64,000 bases of DNA from Hoylesella buccalis ATCC 35310. Its GTDB lineage: Bacteria; Bacteroidota; Bacteroidia; Bacteroidales; Bacteroidaceae. The translations under genes were made by a program, and so were the position numbers. The stretch spans positions 682,001 through 746,000 of the forward strand of contig NZ_CP102287.1 of the NCBI RefSeq assembly GCF_025151385.1, in the 5' to 3' direction. Of this stretch, positions 52,249 through 61,271 are shown one piece after another; the first letter of the stretch is position 1; the number at the start of each line of letters is the position of its first letter. The notes under the pieces were generated by a model. It made no database searches, was not told the origin of the DNA, and was given only the letters and a program-made list of their open reading frames with translations.

Positions 52249-55200
52249 ATGAAGACAACAACTCAATTAAACATTGTCAAACGACTATGTGTGTTTTTTG
52301 TGGCAACATTGTTACCTCTTTGGCTCTGTGCTCAAAGTCAGGTGATAAGTGTGAAGTTCAACAACATGCCCCTTGGAAAAGCGATGAAGGTTATAGGCAA
52401 GAAATCGAATCTAAAGATTGCCTATAGCAAGGAATTTGTCGACTTGGATAAGCTGGTAAGCCTGTCTGCCAAGAATAAAAGGGTAGATAAGGTGCTGGAT
52501 GCCTTGTTCCATAATATTGATGTGGCTTACAGCATCAAGAACGGTACCATTATGTTGTATAGGACAAACAGGCTGAAAAAGGACGCTAAGACCAAGCCTT
52601 CACCAACTTATGTAGCGAATGATGCACAGCCAGCTGTTTACGGAAGGGTAAAGGATAAAAATGGTGAACCTCTTGTTGGAGCGACTATTTCGACACTTGA
52701 CCAAAAAGTTATTGCCATCACTGACCAAGAAGGACAGTTCAGCATTAAAGTAGATCCTGGTACAGTACTGAAGATTAACTATGTAGGTTGTGAGGAGATT
52801 AAGTACACAGTTAGGGATGGCAGGACCATATCCCTTGTGATGCAGGAAGATGCCACGGGGCTGGATGAGGTCGTTGTTGTTGGCTACGGCACACAAAAGA
52901 AAATTAATCTAACTGGAGCTGTTTCAATGATTAAGGGCGATGCGTTGGAAAATCGACCGATAGCTAACGTTACATCAGGTTTGCAAGGAATGCTGCCAGG
53001 GGTAACCATTGAGTCTTCGAGCGGACAACCAGGTGCAGTCCCCAGTATTAGGGTTCGTGGTATCAACACCATCAGCAGCAACACCTCGCCATTGATTTTA
53101 ATTGATGGAGTGGCAGGAGGCGACTTAAACCTTCTGAATCCGTTGGACATCGAGAGTGTATCGGTGCTCAAGGATGCAGCCTCGTCAGCTATCTATGGTG
53201 CCCGCGCTGCAAATGGTGTGATATTAATCACAACGAAAAAAGGTAAGAGAAAAGAGAATGCCCATGTGTCTTACAGTGGATATGTGGGAATGCAAACCCC
53301 TACAGCCTTACCAAAGTTGGTTAACGGAAGGCAATATATGGAGCTTTACAACGAGTCCATGGCAGCAGCTGGCTTCTCCAAGCCATACAGCGAGGATGCG
53401 TTCCAAAAATATGATTCAGGAGAATATCCAAATGAATATTCCAACACCGACTGGGTGCATGAGATTTTCAAAAAGAATGCTTTACAGACCTCCCATGCAG
53501 TTAGTGTAAGAGGTGGTGGTGACAAAAGTGCGTATTTTTTATCATATGGCTACTTAAACCAAGATGGTTTGGTGGTTGGCGATGCGTTCAATTCCAAGCG
53601 TCATAATGCTCGTATCAATGTGAATACAGAAATAGGATCTCGCTTGAAACTGAACGGAACGGTTAGTTTTGTGGATTTCAACCGCCAGGTATCTGGATTT
53701 TCAGGAACGGGTGGAGTATTTCGTCTAGCCCAGAGAATCTCACCGTTGCTGCCAATCAAATGGAAGCAGAAGAACGATGCCGGACAATGGGAAGATACGC
53801 CGTACTGGTCATACGGATCGGTAGGCAACCCATTGTATGTCGCGTATGAAGGTGGTTCACAGAAATCTAAGTCGAGAACGTTAAATGCTATCGTTGAAGC
53901 CAATCTTAAGATCGTAGACGGGTTATATTTGAATGGACAATACTCTGCAAACTACTATTTCCGTGAAATAGATGAGTTTTCGCCCACGTTGCTAAAGTTT
54001 AATGCAGATGGCGAGCCAAGCCCCGACAACAAGACGATGAAAAATTCAGTTCAGCAAAGTCATCAAGATGCATTGACGCAAAGCTTCCAAATCACGTCTA
54101 CTTTCAACAAGAAGTTCTGGAAGCACGATATTGGAGCATTGCTGGGCTTTTCACAAGAATGGTATGATAACAGCAATTTGAGTGGAAGTCGAAAAAACAT
54201 TCTCGTAGATGATATTTATGTGCTTAGTATGGGTACGGAAGACATTACAAATAGCGGCACCAAAGGACAATGGGCATTACAATCTTATTTTGGCCGACTG
54301 AATTATGCTTTTGACAATAAATATTTGCTTGAAGCCAACCTTCGTATAGACGGCACTTCTCGTTTTGCAAAGAACAACCGTTGGGGCTATTTCCCTTCGT
54401 TCTCTGTTGGCTGGAATTTCTTCAGAGAGGATTTCATGCGGTTCCTCGATTCTTATATGTCGATGGGAAAGCTGCGTGCATCCTGGGGAGAATTGGGTAA
54501 CCAGAATGTGGGCAGTACATTCTATCCTTATGTTACTCCCATCGAACGTAGGGAAAAGGCATATCCTATCGGTGATACAAACAACGTTGGATTTGAGCAA
54601 AGGAAACTGGGAAATACAAACATCAAGTGGGAGACGATACGCATGATGAATGTCGGTTTGGACTTGAACTTTATTAGCAATAGATTGTCCTTGACGTTCG
54701 ACTGGTTTAAGAAGGAAAATATCAATGCACTGGTGAAACCTATTTTTCCGACTATTGTAGGTGTTGTTGGTTCGAATAATCTTCCGTTTGAAAACATGGG
54801 ACGTATAGAGAACAAAGGCTGGGAGTTTGGTGCTTCTTGGCGAGACCATATCGGTGAAGTAAGATATGGACTGAGTTTAAATATATCCGATTCGAAAAAT
54901 AAAATTACTGATTTGGGCAATAGCGAACCAAGTCTTGGTAACCATATCCGGCGTGTAGGTGATCCTATCAATGCCTATTATGGGTATCTGACTGACGGTT
55001 TGGCTCAAACGAGCGATTTCGAAGGAAGAAACGAAGATGGAAAGTATATCAATCCTAAATTTGTTGTGCCAAACGCACATAAGTCAATTGTTCAACCAGG
55101 AGACATTAAGTATCGGGATGTTAGCGGTCCAGAGGGCAAGCCTGACGGTATGATTGACGAGTATGATAAGGTGGTGTTTGGCGAGCCATTCCCTCATTAC

Positions 55201-55665
55201 ACCTATGCAATCAAGGCCAATATTGCATGGAAAGGCTGGGATTTCAGTTGTTACTTTCAGGGCGTGGGGAAAGTGAATGGTTATCTTTCAGACGAAGCCC
55301 GTCACTGTTTCATCAATGACTATTCGGTTCCAAAAGTTGAACACTTGAACCGTTGGACACCTAATAATCCCAATGGAACTTATCCGAGATTGTATCAAGG
55401 ACAGTCGCACAACCTCATGTTTAGCAATTATTGGCTCGAGGACGCATCATATCTACGTTTGAAGAACGTGCAGTTGGGTTATACCTTCCCTAATAAATGG
55501 GTGTCCAAGTTGGGCATGAATCATGTGAGGGCATATTTTTCAGCTGATAACTTGCTGACGTTTACCAAATATTTTGGTTCTTATGATCCAGAAGTACGTG
55601 AAACTTCTGGAAGTATATATCCACAAGTCAAAACTTATGTTTTTGGACTATCCGTTAACTTTTAA
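52249..55665 (+). CDS. SusC/RagA TonB-linked transporter with STN signalling domain (PUL 2)
   Basis: 1138 residues. Signal peptide (to about 27, LWLCAQ). STN domain (about 30-105; KFNNMPLGKAMKVIGKKSNL), the part that signals to FecR. CarboxypepD_reg domain (about 125-205; VYGRVKDKNGEPLVGATIST). Plug with DEVVVVGYGTQKKINLTGAV and SVSVLKDAASSAIYGARAAN, then a 22-strand barrel ending KTYVFGLSVNF. Intact, in contrast to the SusC of PUL 1. Eleven bp before susD. Confidence 0.96.
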   Translation: MKTTTQLNIVKRLCVFFVATLLPLWLCAQSQVISVKFNNMPLGKAMKVIGKKSNLKIAYSKEFVDLDKLVSLSAKNKRVDKVLDALFHNIDVAYSIKNGTIMLYRTNRLKKDAKTKPSPTYVANDAQPAVYGRVKDKNGEPLVGATISTLDQKVIAITDQEGQFSIKVDPGTVLKINYVGCEEIKYTVRDGRTISLVMQEDATGLDEVVVVGYGTQKKINLTGAVSMIKGDALENRPIANVTSGLQGMLPGVTIESSSGQPGAVPSIRVRGINTISSNTSPLILIDGVAGGDLNLLNPLDIESVSVLKDAASSAIYGARAANGVILITTKKGKRKENAHVSYSGYVGMQTPTALPKLVNGRQYMELYNESMAAAGFSKPYSEDAFQKYDSGEYPNEYSNTDWVHEIFKKNALQTSHAVSVRGGGDKSAYFLSYGYLNQDGLVVGDAFNSKRHNARINVNTEIGSRLKLNGTVSFVDFNRQVSGFSGTGGVFRLAQRISPLLPIKWKQKNDAGQWEDTPYWSYGSVGNPLYVAYEGGSQKSKSRTLNAIVEANLKIVDGLYLNGQYSANYYFREIDEFSPTLLKFNADGEPSPDNKTMKNSVQQSHQDALTQSFQITSTFNKKFWKHDIGALLGFSQEWYDNSNLSGSRKNILVDDIYVLSMGTEDITNSGTKGQWALQSYFGRLNYAFDNKYLLEANLRIDGTSRFAKNNRWGYFPSFSVGWNFFREDFMRFLDSYMSMGKLRASWGELGNQNVGSTFYPYVTPIERREKAYPIGDTNNVGFEQRKLGNTNIKWETIRMMNVGLDLNFISNRLSLTFDWFKKENINALVKPIFPTIVGVVGSNNLPFENMGRIENKGWEFGASWRDHIGEVRYGLSLNISDSKNKITDLGNSEPSLGNHIRRVGDPINAYYGYLTDGLAQTSDFEGRNEDGKYINPKFVVPNAHKSIVQPGDIKYRDVSGPEGKPDGMIDEYDKVVFGEPFPHYTYAIKANIAWKGWDFSCYFQGVGKVNGYLSDEARHCFINDYSVPKVEHLNRWTPNNPNGTYPRLYQGQSHNLMFSNYWLEDASYLRLKNVQLGYTFPNKWVSKLGMNHVRAYFSADNLLTFTKYFGSYDPEVRETSGSIYPQVKTYVFGLSVNF

Positions 55666-55676
55666 AATGATGTGTT

Positions 55677-57407
55677 ATGAAGACTTTTAAATATTTTGGC
55701 ATTCTGTTCATCGGTTTGATGATAACAGTTTCATGCAGCGATATATTAGATAAATACCCTTTGGATTCGGTTACCAACCAAACATATTGGAAAACGGAGG
55801 AACAGCTACGTTCGGCCTTGTACCCGTGTTATGATGCTTTTGACTATGAGACTCTAATCAAATGGGCTGAGGCAACTGCTGAAACGGTGTTGTGGGGTGA
55901 TGTTAAAAGTGGATTGAGCAAGGTTTCCGGAGGTAAACACACCTATAGCGACGGGTTTCCTATGAGCTCATATTGGTCAAGGGCGTATAGCAATATATAC
56001 ACTTGCAATAATTTTCTTGACAACTACAACTCCGCCCCTATCCCACAGGAAGTTAAAGATGTGTATGCCGGTGAAGTGAAGGTCATTAGAGCCTATGAGT
56101 ATTTCATGTTGACCACTTTCTTTGGTGACGTACCATGGGTGGATCATGTGATAACATCCAAAGAGGCCTATATCGCTCGAACGAGCCGTAGTCAAGTCAT
56201 TGATCATATCTTGGCTGATCTTGACTGGGCTGCTGAACGCTTGCCTGCGAAGAGACAGTTAGGAGTTAATGTTGGTCGCATTGACCGTTGGGGAGCCTTA
56301 GCCATGAAGGCTCGTATTGCCTTGCAGAACGAACGTTATGAGATAGCAAGAGATGCCTGCCGGGAGATTATGGATAACAGTCCTTATGGACTGTACGACT
56401 ATGCTAAGCTATACCAGCAAGAGGGAGACGTAGAGACAAATCCAAAGAACAATGAATCTATTATTTTCAGCCTCTATGTGAAAGATGTTCGCATGCACAA
56501 CACCTCGCGAGAAATATGCAGTCCGGTTGACTATGTGCGTTTTATGGCATCCAAGACTTTAGTAGATGCGTTTTTGTGTACAGACGGTAAACCGGCTAAG
56601 GCAGGATTGGAATATTATCACAATAATAATGTCGTAACTTCTGATTTGTACACATACCCCGAGAAACATTATGCAGACTATTTTAAAAACCGGGATCCGC
56701 GTATGAGGATGACACTCTATGCTCCTGGTGACAAGTGGCCCGGCGGCGACGATGGTGACAAGGATGTAGACAACGCAAATCCTATTTTTAAATTACCACG
56801 TTTTGCTTCGCTAAGTAACAACAACCGCAAGGGGGCTAACAGCTATACGGGTTTTTATTTTAAAAAGTACAGCATCATTAACAATATAGCTTATAGAAAA
56901 GGACATAACAACTATAACGTCATTCGTTATCCTGAGGTTTTACTCACTTATGCCGAGGCCTTGTACAAATTAAACGGCACCTTAACTCAGCAGGAGATTG
57001 ACGAAACTGTCAATAAGTTGAGAAACCGGGTGGGCATGCATCCTATGAAACTCGACGAGTTGAAGAAATGGAACATGGATCTATGGACAGAATTGAAGCG
57101 TGAGCGCCGAGTAGAAATGAGTTTCGACGGTATGCGTTATGCAGATATTATGCGTTGGCGCGAAGGTGAACTGAGATTTGGTCGTGCTATAACGGGACCT
57201 AGCTTAACTGTATGCATGAATGATTTAGGGCGGAATCCGTATCCTGACAATGGTGTGGATGAGTTTGGTGACATTGTTCATGAAAAGTCTACGGCCGAAG
57301 GCGGAATCCGATATTTCGATCCTAAAAAGCATTATTTGTGGCCTGTGCCGTATGAGGAAAGGCTCAAGAATCCTTTATTGGGACAAAATCCAGGATGGGA
57401 GGAGTAA
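55677..57407 (+). CDS. SusD/RagB family lipoprotein (PUL 2)
   Basis: 576 residues. The lipobox MITVSC (Cys 20) anchors it to the outer membrane. SusD-like N-terminus (DKYPLDSVTNQTYWKTEEQL), helical TPR core (EVKVIRAYEYFMLTTFFGDV), the C-terminal VIRYPEVLLTYAEALYKLN, ELKRERRVEMSFDGMRYADI and a final LWPVPYEERLKNPLLGQNPG. Glycan-binding lid of the upstream SusC. All features match a functional protein. Confidence 0.95.
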   Translation: MKTFKYFGILFIGLMITVSCSDILDKYPLDSVTNQTYWKTEEQLRSALYPCYDAFDYETLIKWAEATAETVLWGDVKSGLSKVSGGKHTYSDGFPMSSYWSRAYSNIYTCNNFLDNYNSAPIPQEVKDVYAGEVKVIRAYEYFMLTTFFGDVPWVDHVITSKEAYIARTSRSQVIDHILADLDWAAERLPAKRQLGVNVGRIDRWGALAMKARIALQNERYEIARDACREIMDNSPYGLYDYAKLYQQEGDVETNPKNNESIIFSLYVKDVRMHNTSREICSPVDYVRFMASKTLVDAFLCTDGKPAKAGLEYYHNNNVVTSDLYTYPEKHYADYFKNRDPRMRMTLYAPGDKWPGGDDGDKDVDNANPIFKLPRFASLSNNNRKGANSYTGFYFKKYSIINNIAYRKGHNNYNVIRYPEVLLTYAEALYKLNGTLTQQEIDETVNKLRNRVGMHPMKLDELKKWNMDLWTELKRERRVEMSFDGMRYADIMRWREGELRFGRAITGPSLTVCMNDLGRNPYPDNGVDEFGDIVHEKSTAEGGIRYFDPKKHYLWPVPYEERLKNPLLGQNPGWEE

Positions 57408-57456
57408 TATATTCTCACATTAAACTTTTATAAGTATCAACATAATAAAAAATAAA

Positions 57457-58308
57457 ATGAAAAATATAATTCTTATCATGAGTATTCTGATGATAAATTT
57501 GTCAGGATGCTCCAAAGCCAGCACAGACTTCAATACTTCTGGAGATGATGGTTGGGACCATCAAAAGAGTAAAAATAATTTAACGGTAATGAGTTATAAT
57601 ATTCGTCACTGTTCCCCGTATATAGGTTCAGGTGTTCCCTCTCCGGCAGAAGTTGGCAATGTGGCTAAGGTCTTGAAGGATAAAAATGCCGATGTGGTGC
57701 TTTTGCAGGAAGTTGATTCCATGACCACACGTGCCTTCAATATTGATCAGGCAAAAGAACTTGCCAAGCGAGCAGGGTATAAATATCACAAATTTTTCAA
57801 GCAAAAAGACTATCAGGGTGGAGCTTACGGCGCTGCGATATTGTCTAAATATGAAATGAAGAATATCATAAACCACCCTTTGCCCAAAATGATAGATGGT
57901 CAAACGATTAAAGGCAGCAACATATTGGGTAGTGCAAAAATCGTGTTCGCAGGAAAAGATATTTATATTGCGACAATGCATCTCTCCGTTACAGAGAGTG
58001 AGCGGCTTAAGCAATTTCCCAAGTACTTAGAATGCTTAGAACCATACGCTCATAAATTGATCATTATAGGTGGCGACTTCAACAGCCGTCCAACTGATGC
58101 ATCTATAACCATGTTGGAAGCAAACGGCTTTACTCGTACGAACAAAGATCCCAACAAGTTTACCATTCCTTCTGATAAGCCAAATCGTGAGTTGGATTAT
58201 ATTGCCTATAAACCATCAACAGCAGTAGATGTTGTATCTCACACGGTCTTTACCGGGATTAACGCATCAGACCATTTACCAATAGTTTCAGTATTGAAAA
58301 TTAAATAA
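57457..58308 (+). CDS. Endonuclease/exonuclease/phosphatase-fold lipoprotein
   Basis: 283 residues. The lipoprotein signal ends MINLSGC. The EEP (DNase I-like) fold covers about 40-283: LTVMSYNIRHC, VVLLQEVDSMTTR (metal Glu), IIIGGDFNSRPTD and NASDHLPIVSVLK (catalytic Asp-His). In the GH89 operon it may remove phosphate or phosphodiester groups from glycans or glycolipids rather than cut nucleic acid; this is inference. Start 49 bp after susD. Confidence 0.88.
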   Translation: MKNIILIMSILMINLSGCSKASTDFNTSGDDGWDHQKSKNNLTVMSYNIRHCSPYIGSGVPSPAEVGNVAKVLKDKNADVVLLQEVDSMTTRAFNIDQAKELAKRAGYKYHKFFKQKDYQGGAYGAAILSKYEMKNIINHPLPKMIDGQTIKGSNILGSAKIVFAGKDIYIATMHLSVTESERLKQFPKYLECLEPYAHKLIIIGGDFNSRPTDASITMLEANGFTRTNKDPNKFTIPSDKPNRELDYIAYKPSTAVDVVSHTVFTGINASDHLPIVSVLKIK

Positions 58309-58315
58309 AGTTAAT

Positions 58316-59080
58316 ATGAGAATCTTAATTTCATTTTACCTACTACTTATCTCACTTTGTGTAGGGGCGCAAGGACCACTCAAGTTAAGAGTCATGACGT
58401 ATAACTTGCGCTTTGGAGAATTGGCATCACTCGAGGAGTTGGCTTATCACATTAAAGCGTTCAAGCCAGACTTTGTTGCCTTGCAAGAAGTAGACTGCAA
58501 CACTCATCGTGAACGTGCTCCCAAGCAGAACGGAAAGAACTTTATATCAGAATTAGCCTATCACACGGGTATGTTTGGTTTGTATGGAAAAACCATCGAC
58601 TACTCGGGGGGCTATTATGGTATTGGTATGCTGGCTCGGTATCCATGCATTGACATGAAAAAAGTAATGCTGCCCAATCCTTCCAAGTCAGAGCAAAGAG
58701 CCGTTATGTATGCCACTTACGAAGTAGGTACAGACACGCTCGTGTTTGCTGTAACCCATCTTGATATAAGCGGAAAGGACGCCAGAAAGGAGCAAGCAGA
58801 ATTTATCGTACAAGAACTTCAAAAGTGTAATTATCCGGTCTTGATTGGAGGAGATTTCAATGCTGGTCCTACCGAACCTGCTATAGAGAAGGTTATGGAC
58901 AAATGGGGACGCAACATGACAATTATGGATCAGACATATTCATCGACAACTCCAAAGATCAAAATAGACTATATATATGCTTATCCTAAGAATAGATGGG
59001 AGGTGAAAACAAGTCAAACGGTACGGTCGTACTTGTCAGACCATTTTCCAATCGTATCGGAAATTATTCTTAAAAGATAA
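58316..59080 (+). CDS. Second endonuclease/exonuclease/phosphatase-fold protein, periplasmic
   Basis: 254 residues. Signal peptide MRILISFYLLLISLCVGAQG, no lipobox, so periplasmic. EEP motifs: RVMTYNLRFGE, FVALQEVDCNTHRERA, VLIGGDFNAGPTEPA and YLSDHFPIVSE. It shares the fold with its upstream neighbour (7 bp away) but differs in length and surface. A surface lipoprotein and a periplasmic form of the same enzyme type fits sequential processing of one substrate. Confidence 0.88.
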   Translation: MRILISFYLLLISLCVGAQGPLKLRVMTYNLRFGELASLEELAYHIKAFKPDFVALQEVDCNTHRERAPKQNGKNFISELAYHTGMFGLYGKTIDYSGGYYGIGMLARYPCIDMKKVMLPNPSKSEQRAVMYATYEVGTDTLVFAVTHLDISGKDARKEQAEFIVQELQKCNYPVLIGGDFNAGPTEPAIEKVMDKWGRNMTIMDQTYSSTTPKIKIDYIYAYPKNRWEVKTSQTVRSYLSDHFPIVSEIILKR

Positions 59081-59101
59081 CCTTTGCTCAAGATATGAAT
59101 C

Positions 59102-61258
59102 ATGATGTTTAGGAAATACCGACTTTTACTGTTGTTTCTATTATTACCGCAAGTTTTTCTTGCCGCTGATAATGATATCACAGTGCCAGCAAAAAGAGTT
59201 CTCGATCGTATTTTAGAGGTTCCTGAAAACCGCATAGTATATAAGGTTTTACCACGTCAGGAAGGTCTGGATGCTTTCTCTATCAGTTGTGAGAACAATT
59301 GTCTAACACTCAGCGGAACAAGTACAACGGCATTGACTTATGCTTTTTACACCTATGTGCGCAATGCTTGCCATGTCATGGCCACATGGAGTGGAAATAA
59401 TATAAAATTGCCTAAGCAACTTCCAAATTACCACTCTGGTGTCATCAATAGTCCGTTCAAGCTCCGCTATTTTCTTAACGTATGTACATTTGGGTATACA
59501 ATGCCCTATTGGGACTGGGAGCGTTGGGAAAAAGAACTCGACTTAATGGCACTTCATGGAGTGAACATGCCTTTGGCATCTGTTGCATCAGAGGCAATAG
59601 CAGAACGAGTGTGGACGAGAATGGGGCTTTCAAAAGCTCAAATACGGGAGTTCTTCACCGGACCAGCATATCTACCTTGGCACAGAATGGGTAACCTCAA
59701 CCAATGGGACGGCCCTCTGTCTGATGCGTGGCACAAGCAACAAATAACGTTACAACACAAAATCATATCACGCATGCGAGAGTTGGGCATGCATCCCATT
59801 GCACCAGCTTTTGCAGGTTTTGTGCCAAAGGCATTTGCCAAAAAGCATCCAGAGATTAATTTCAAACACCTTCGATGGGGAGGTTTTGCTGATTCCTTGA
59901 ACGCTTATGTTTTACCACCTGAGTCATCATACTTCAAACAGTTGGGCAAATTATTTATTGAGGAATGGGAAAGGGAGTTTGGTGAAAACACCTACTATCT
60001 TTCTGACAGTTTCAATGAGATGAAGCTCCCTGTAAATCCTAATGACGAGGAGGAAAAATGCAGACTATTGGCTGAATATGGCAAGGCAATCTATCAGTCA
60101 ATAAACGCTGGAAATCCTCATGCGATTTGGGTAACTCAGGGATGGACCTTTGGTTACCAGCATGATTTTTGGAACCGAAAAAGTCTTAGTGCCTTACTCA
60201 GCCAGGTGCCAAACGATCGAATGATTATCATTGATTTGGGCAACGATTATCCCAAATGGGTGTGGCATACCGAGCAAACGTGGAAGCGTCACAACGGTTT
60301 TTATGGCAAACAGTGGATATTCAGCTACGTTCCTAACTTCGGGGGAAAGACGCTTCTTACAGGCGACTTGGAAATGTATGCTACCGATGCTTCTCTGGCT
60401 TTGTCGGCAGCCAACAAAGGTAACCTGGTGGGAATAGGATCTGCTCCCGAGGGATTGGAGAATAACGAGGTGGTCTATGAGCTTTTGACTGATGCCGCAT
60501 GGACTGACAAGGGGATAAATCTTGATGAGTGGATTGCGAATTATTGCATGGCGCGATATGGCAAATATCCCGACAAGATGAAAGCAGCGTGGAACGGATT
60601 CAGAAAAAGCGTATACTCCTCCTTGTATTCATATCCAAGATTTACGTGGCAAACTGCCATACCAGATACTTTGCGCAAGAGTAGGCACGATTTGAATGAT
60701 ACTTACTTCAAAGCTGTTGAGGACTTTTTGTCGTGCGCTGACGAGTTGGGTAAGTCAAAATTCTACCAAGACGACGCGATACTTTTCGCTGCGCAATACC
60801 TTGGTGCAAAAGCTGATATATATTACGAGAATGCACTCTGCTATGACTCTCTCAACAAACATGTTGAGGCAAATAAGCAGCTCAGTAAGGCTATTGAGTT
60901 GCTGCTGTTTGCTGATAAGATTTTAGCATCCCACCCTACCGACCGACTTGATGTTTGGATAACAAAAGCCAGAAGTCAAGGCCGCACGCCTCAGGAAAAG
61001 AATCAATATGAAGCGAATGCTAAGCGATTAATTACCACATGGGGAGGTCACCAAGAAGACTATGCTGCCAGATGCTGGAGCGGACTTATCAAAGACTATT
61101 ATATTCCAAGAATACAAATATATTTTTCAAACCAACGAGAAACGCTGGATCAATGGGAGAAAAGCTGGATAAACAAACACGGACAAACAGAAAAACAACT
61201 CCCCCTGACCAACCCTTTGAAAGATCTGAGAAGAATCATATCAACAATAAACCATTAA
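59102..61258 (+). CDS. Alpha-N-acetylglucosaminidase (GH89, NAGLU-like), copy 1
   Basis: 718 residues. Removes alpha-linked terminal GlcNAc, as in heparan sulfate or the GlcNAc-alpha-1,4-Gal cap of gastric mucin. Signal peptide (to about 21, FLAAD). N-terminal NAGLU domain, then the TIM barrel (about 115-430) with LRYFLNVCTFGYTMPYWDW and HGVNMPL. Expected catalytic Glu: E306 (SDSFNEM) and E450 (SAPEGLENNEVVYEL); both match the human NAGLU positions. The C-terminal helical domain (about 465-718) ends with WGGHQEDYAARCWSGLIKDY. It lies 13 bp before a second GH89 gene. Confidence 0.93.
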   Translation: MMFRKYRLLLLFLLLPQVFLAADNDITVPAKRVLDRILEVPENRIVYKVLPRQEGLDAFSISCENNCLTLSGTSTTALTYAFYTYVRNACHVMATWSGNNIKLPKQLPNYHSGVINSPFKLRYFLNVCTFGYTMPYWDWERWEKELDLMALHGVNMPLASVASEAIAERVWTRMGLSKAQIREFFTGPAYLPWHRMGNLNQWDGPLSDAWHKQQITLQHKIISRMRELGMHPIAPAFAGFVPKAFAKKHPEINFKHLRWGGFADSLNAYVLPPESSYFKQLGKLFIEEWEREFGENTYYLSDSFNEMKLPVNPNDEEEKCRLLAEYGKAIYQSINAGNPHAIWVTQGWTFGYQHDFWNRKSLSALLSQVPNDRMIIIDLGNDYPKWVWHTEQTWKRHNGFYGKQWIFSYVPNFGGKTLLTGDLEMYATDASLALSAANKGNLVGIGSAPEGLENNEVVYELLTDAAWTDKGINLDEWIANYCMARYGKYPDKMKAAWNGFRKSVYSSLYSYPRFTWQTAIPDTLRKSRHDLNDTYFKAVEDFLSCADELGKSKFYQDDAILFAAQYLGAKADIYYENALCYDSLNKHVEANKQLSKAIELLLFADKILASHPTDRLDVWITKARSQGRTPQEKNQYEANAKRLITTWGGHQEDYAARCWSGLIKDYYIPRIQIYFSNQRETLDQWEKSWINKHGQTEKQLPLTNPLKDLRRIISTINH

Positions 61259-61271
61259 AATTCTAACATCA

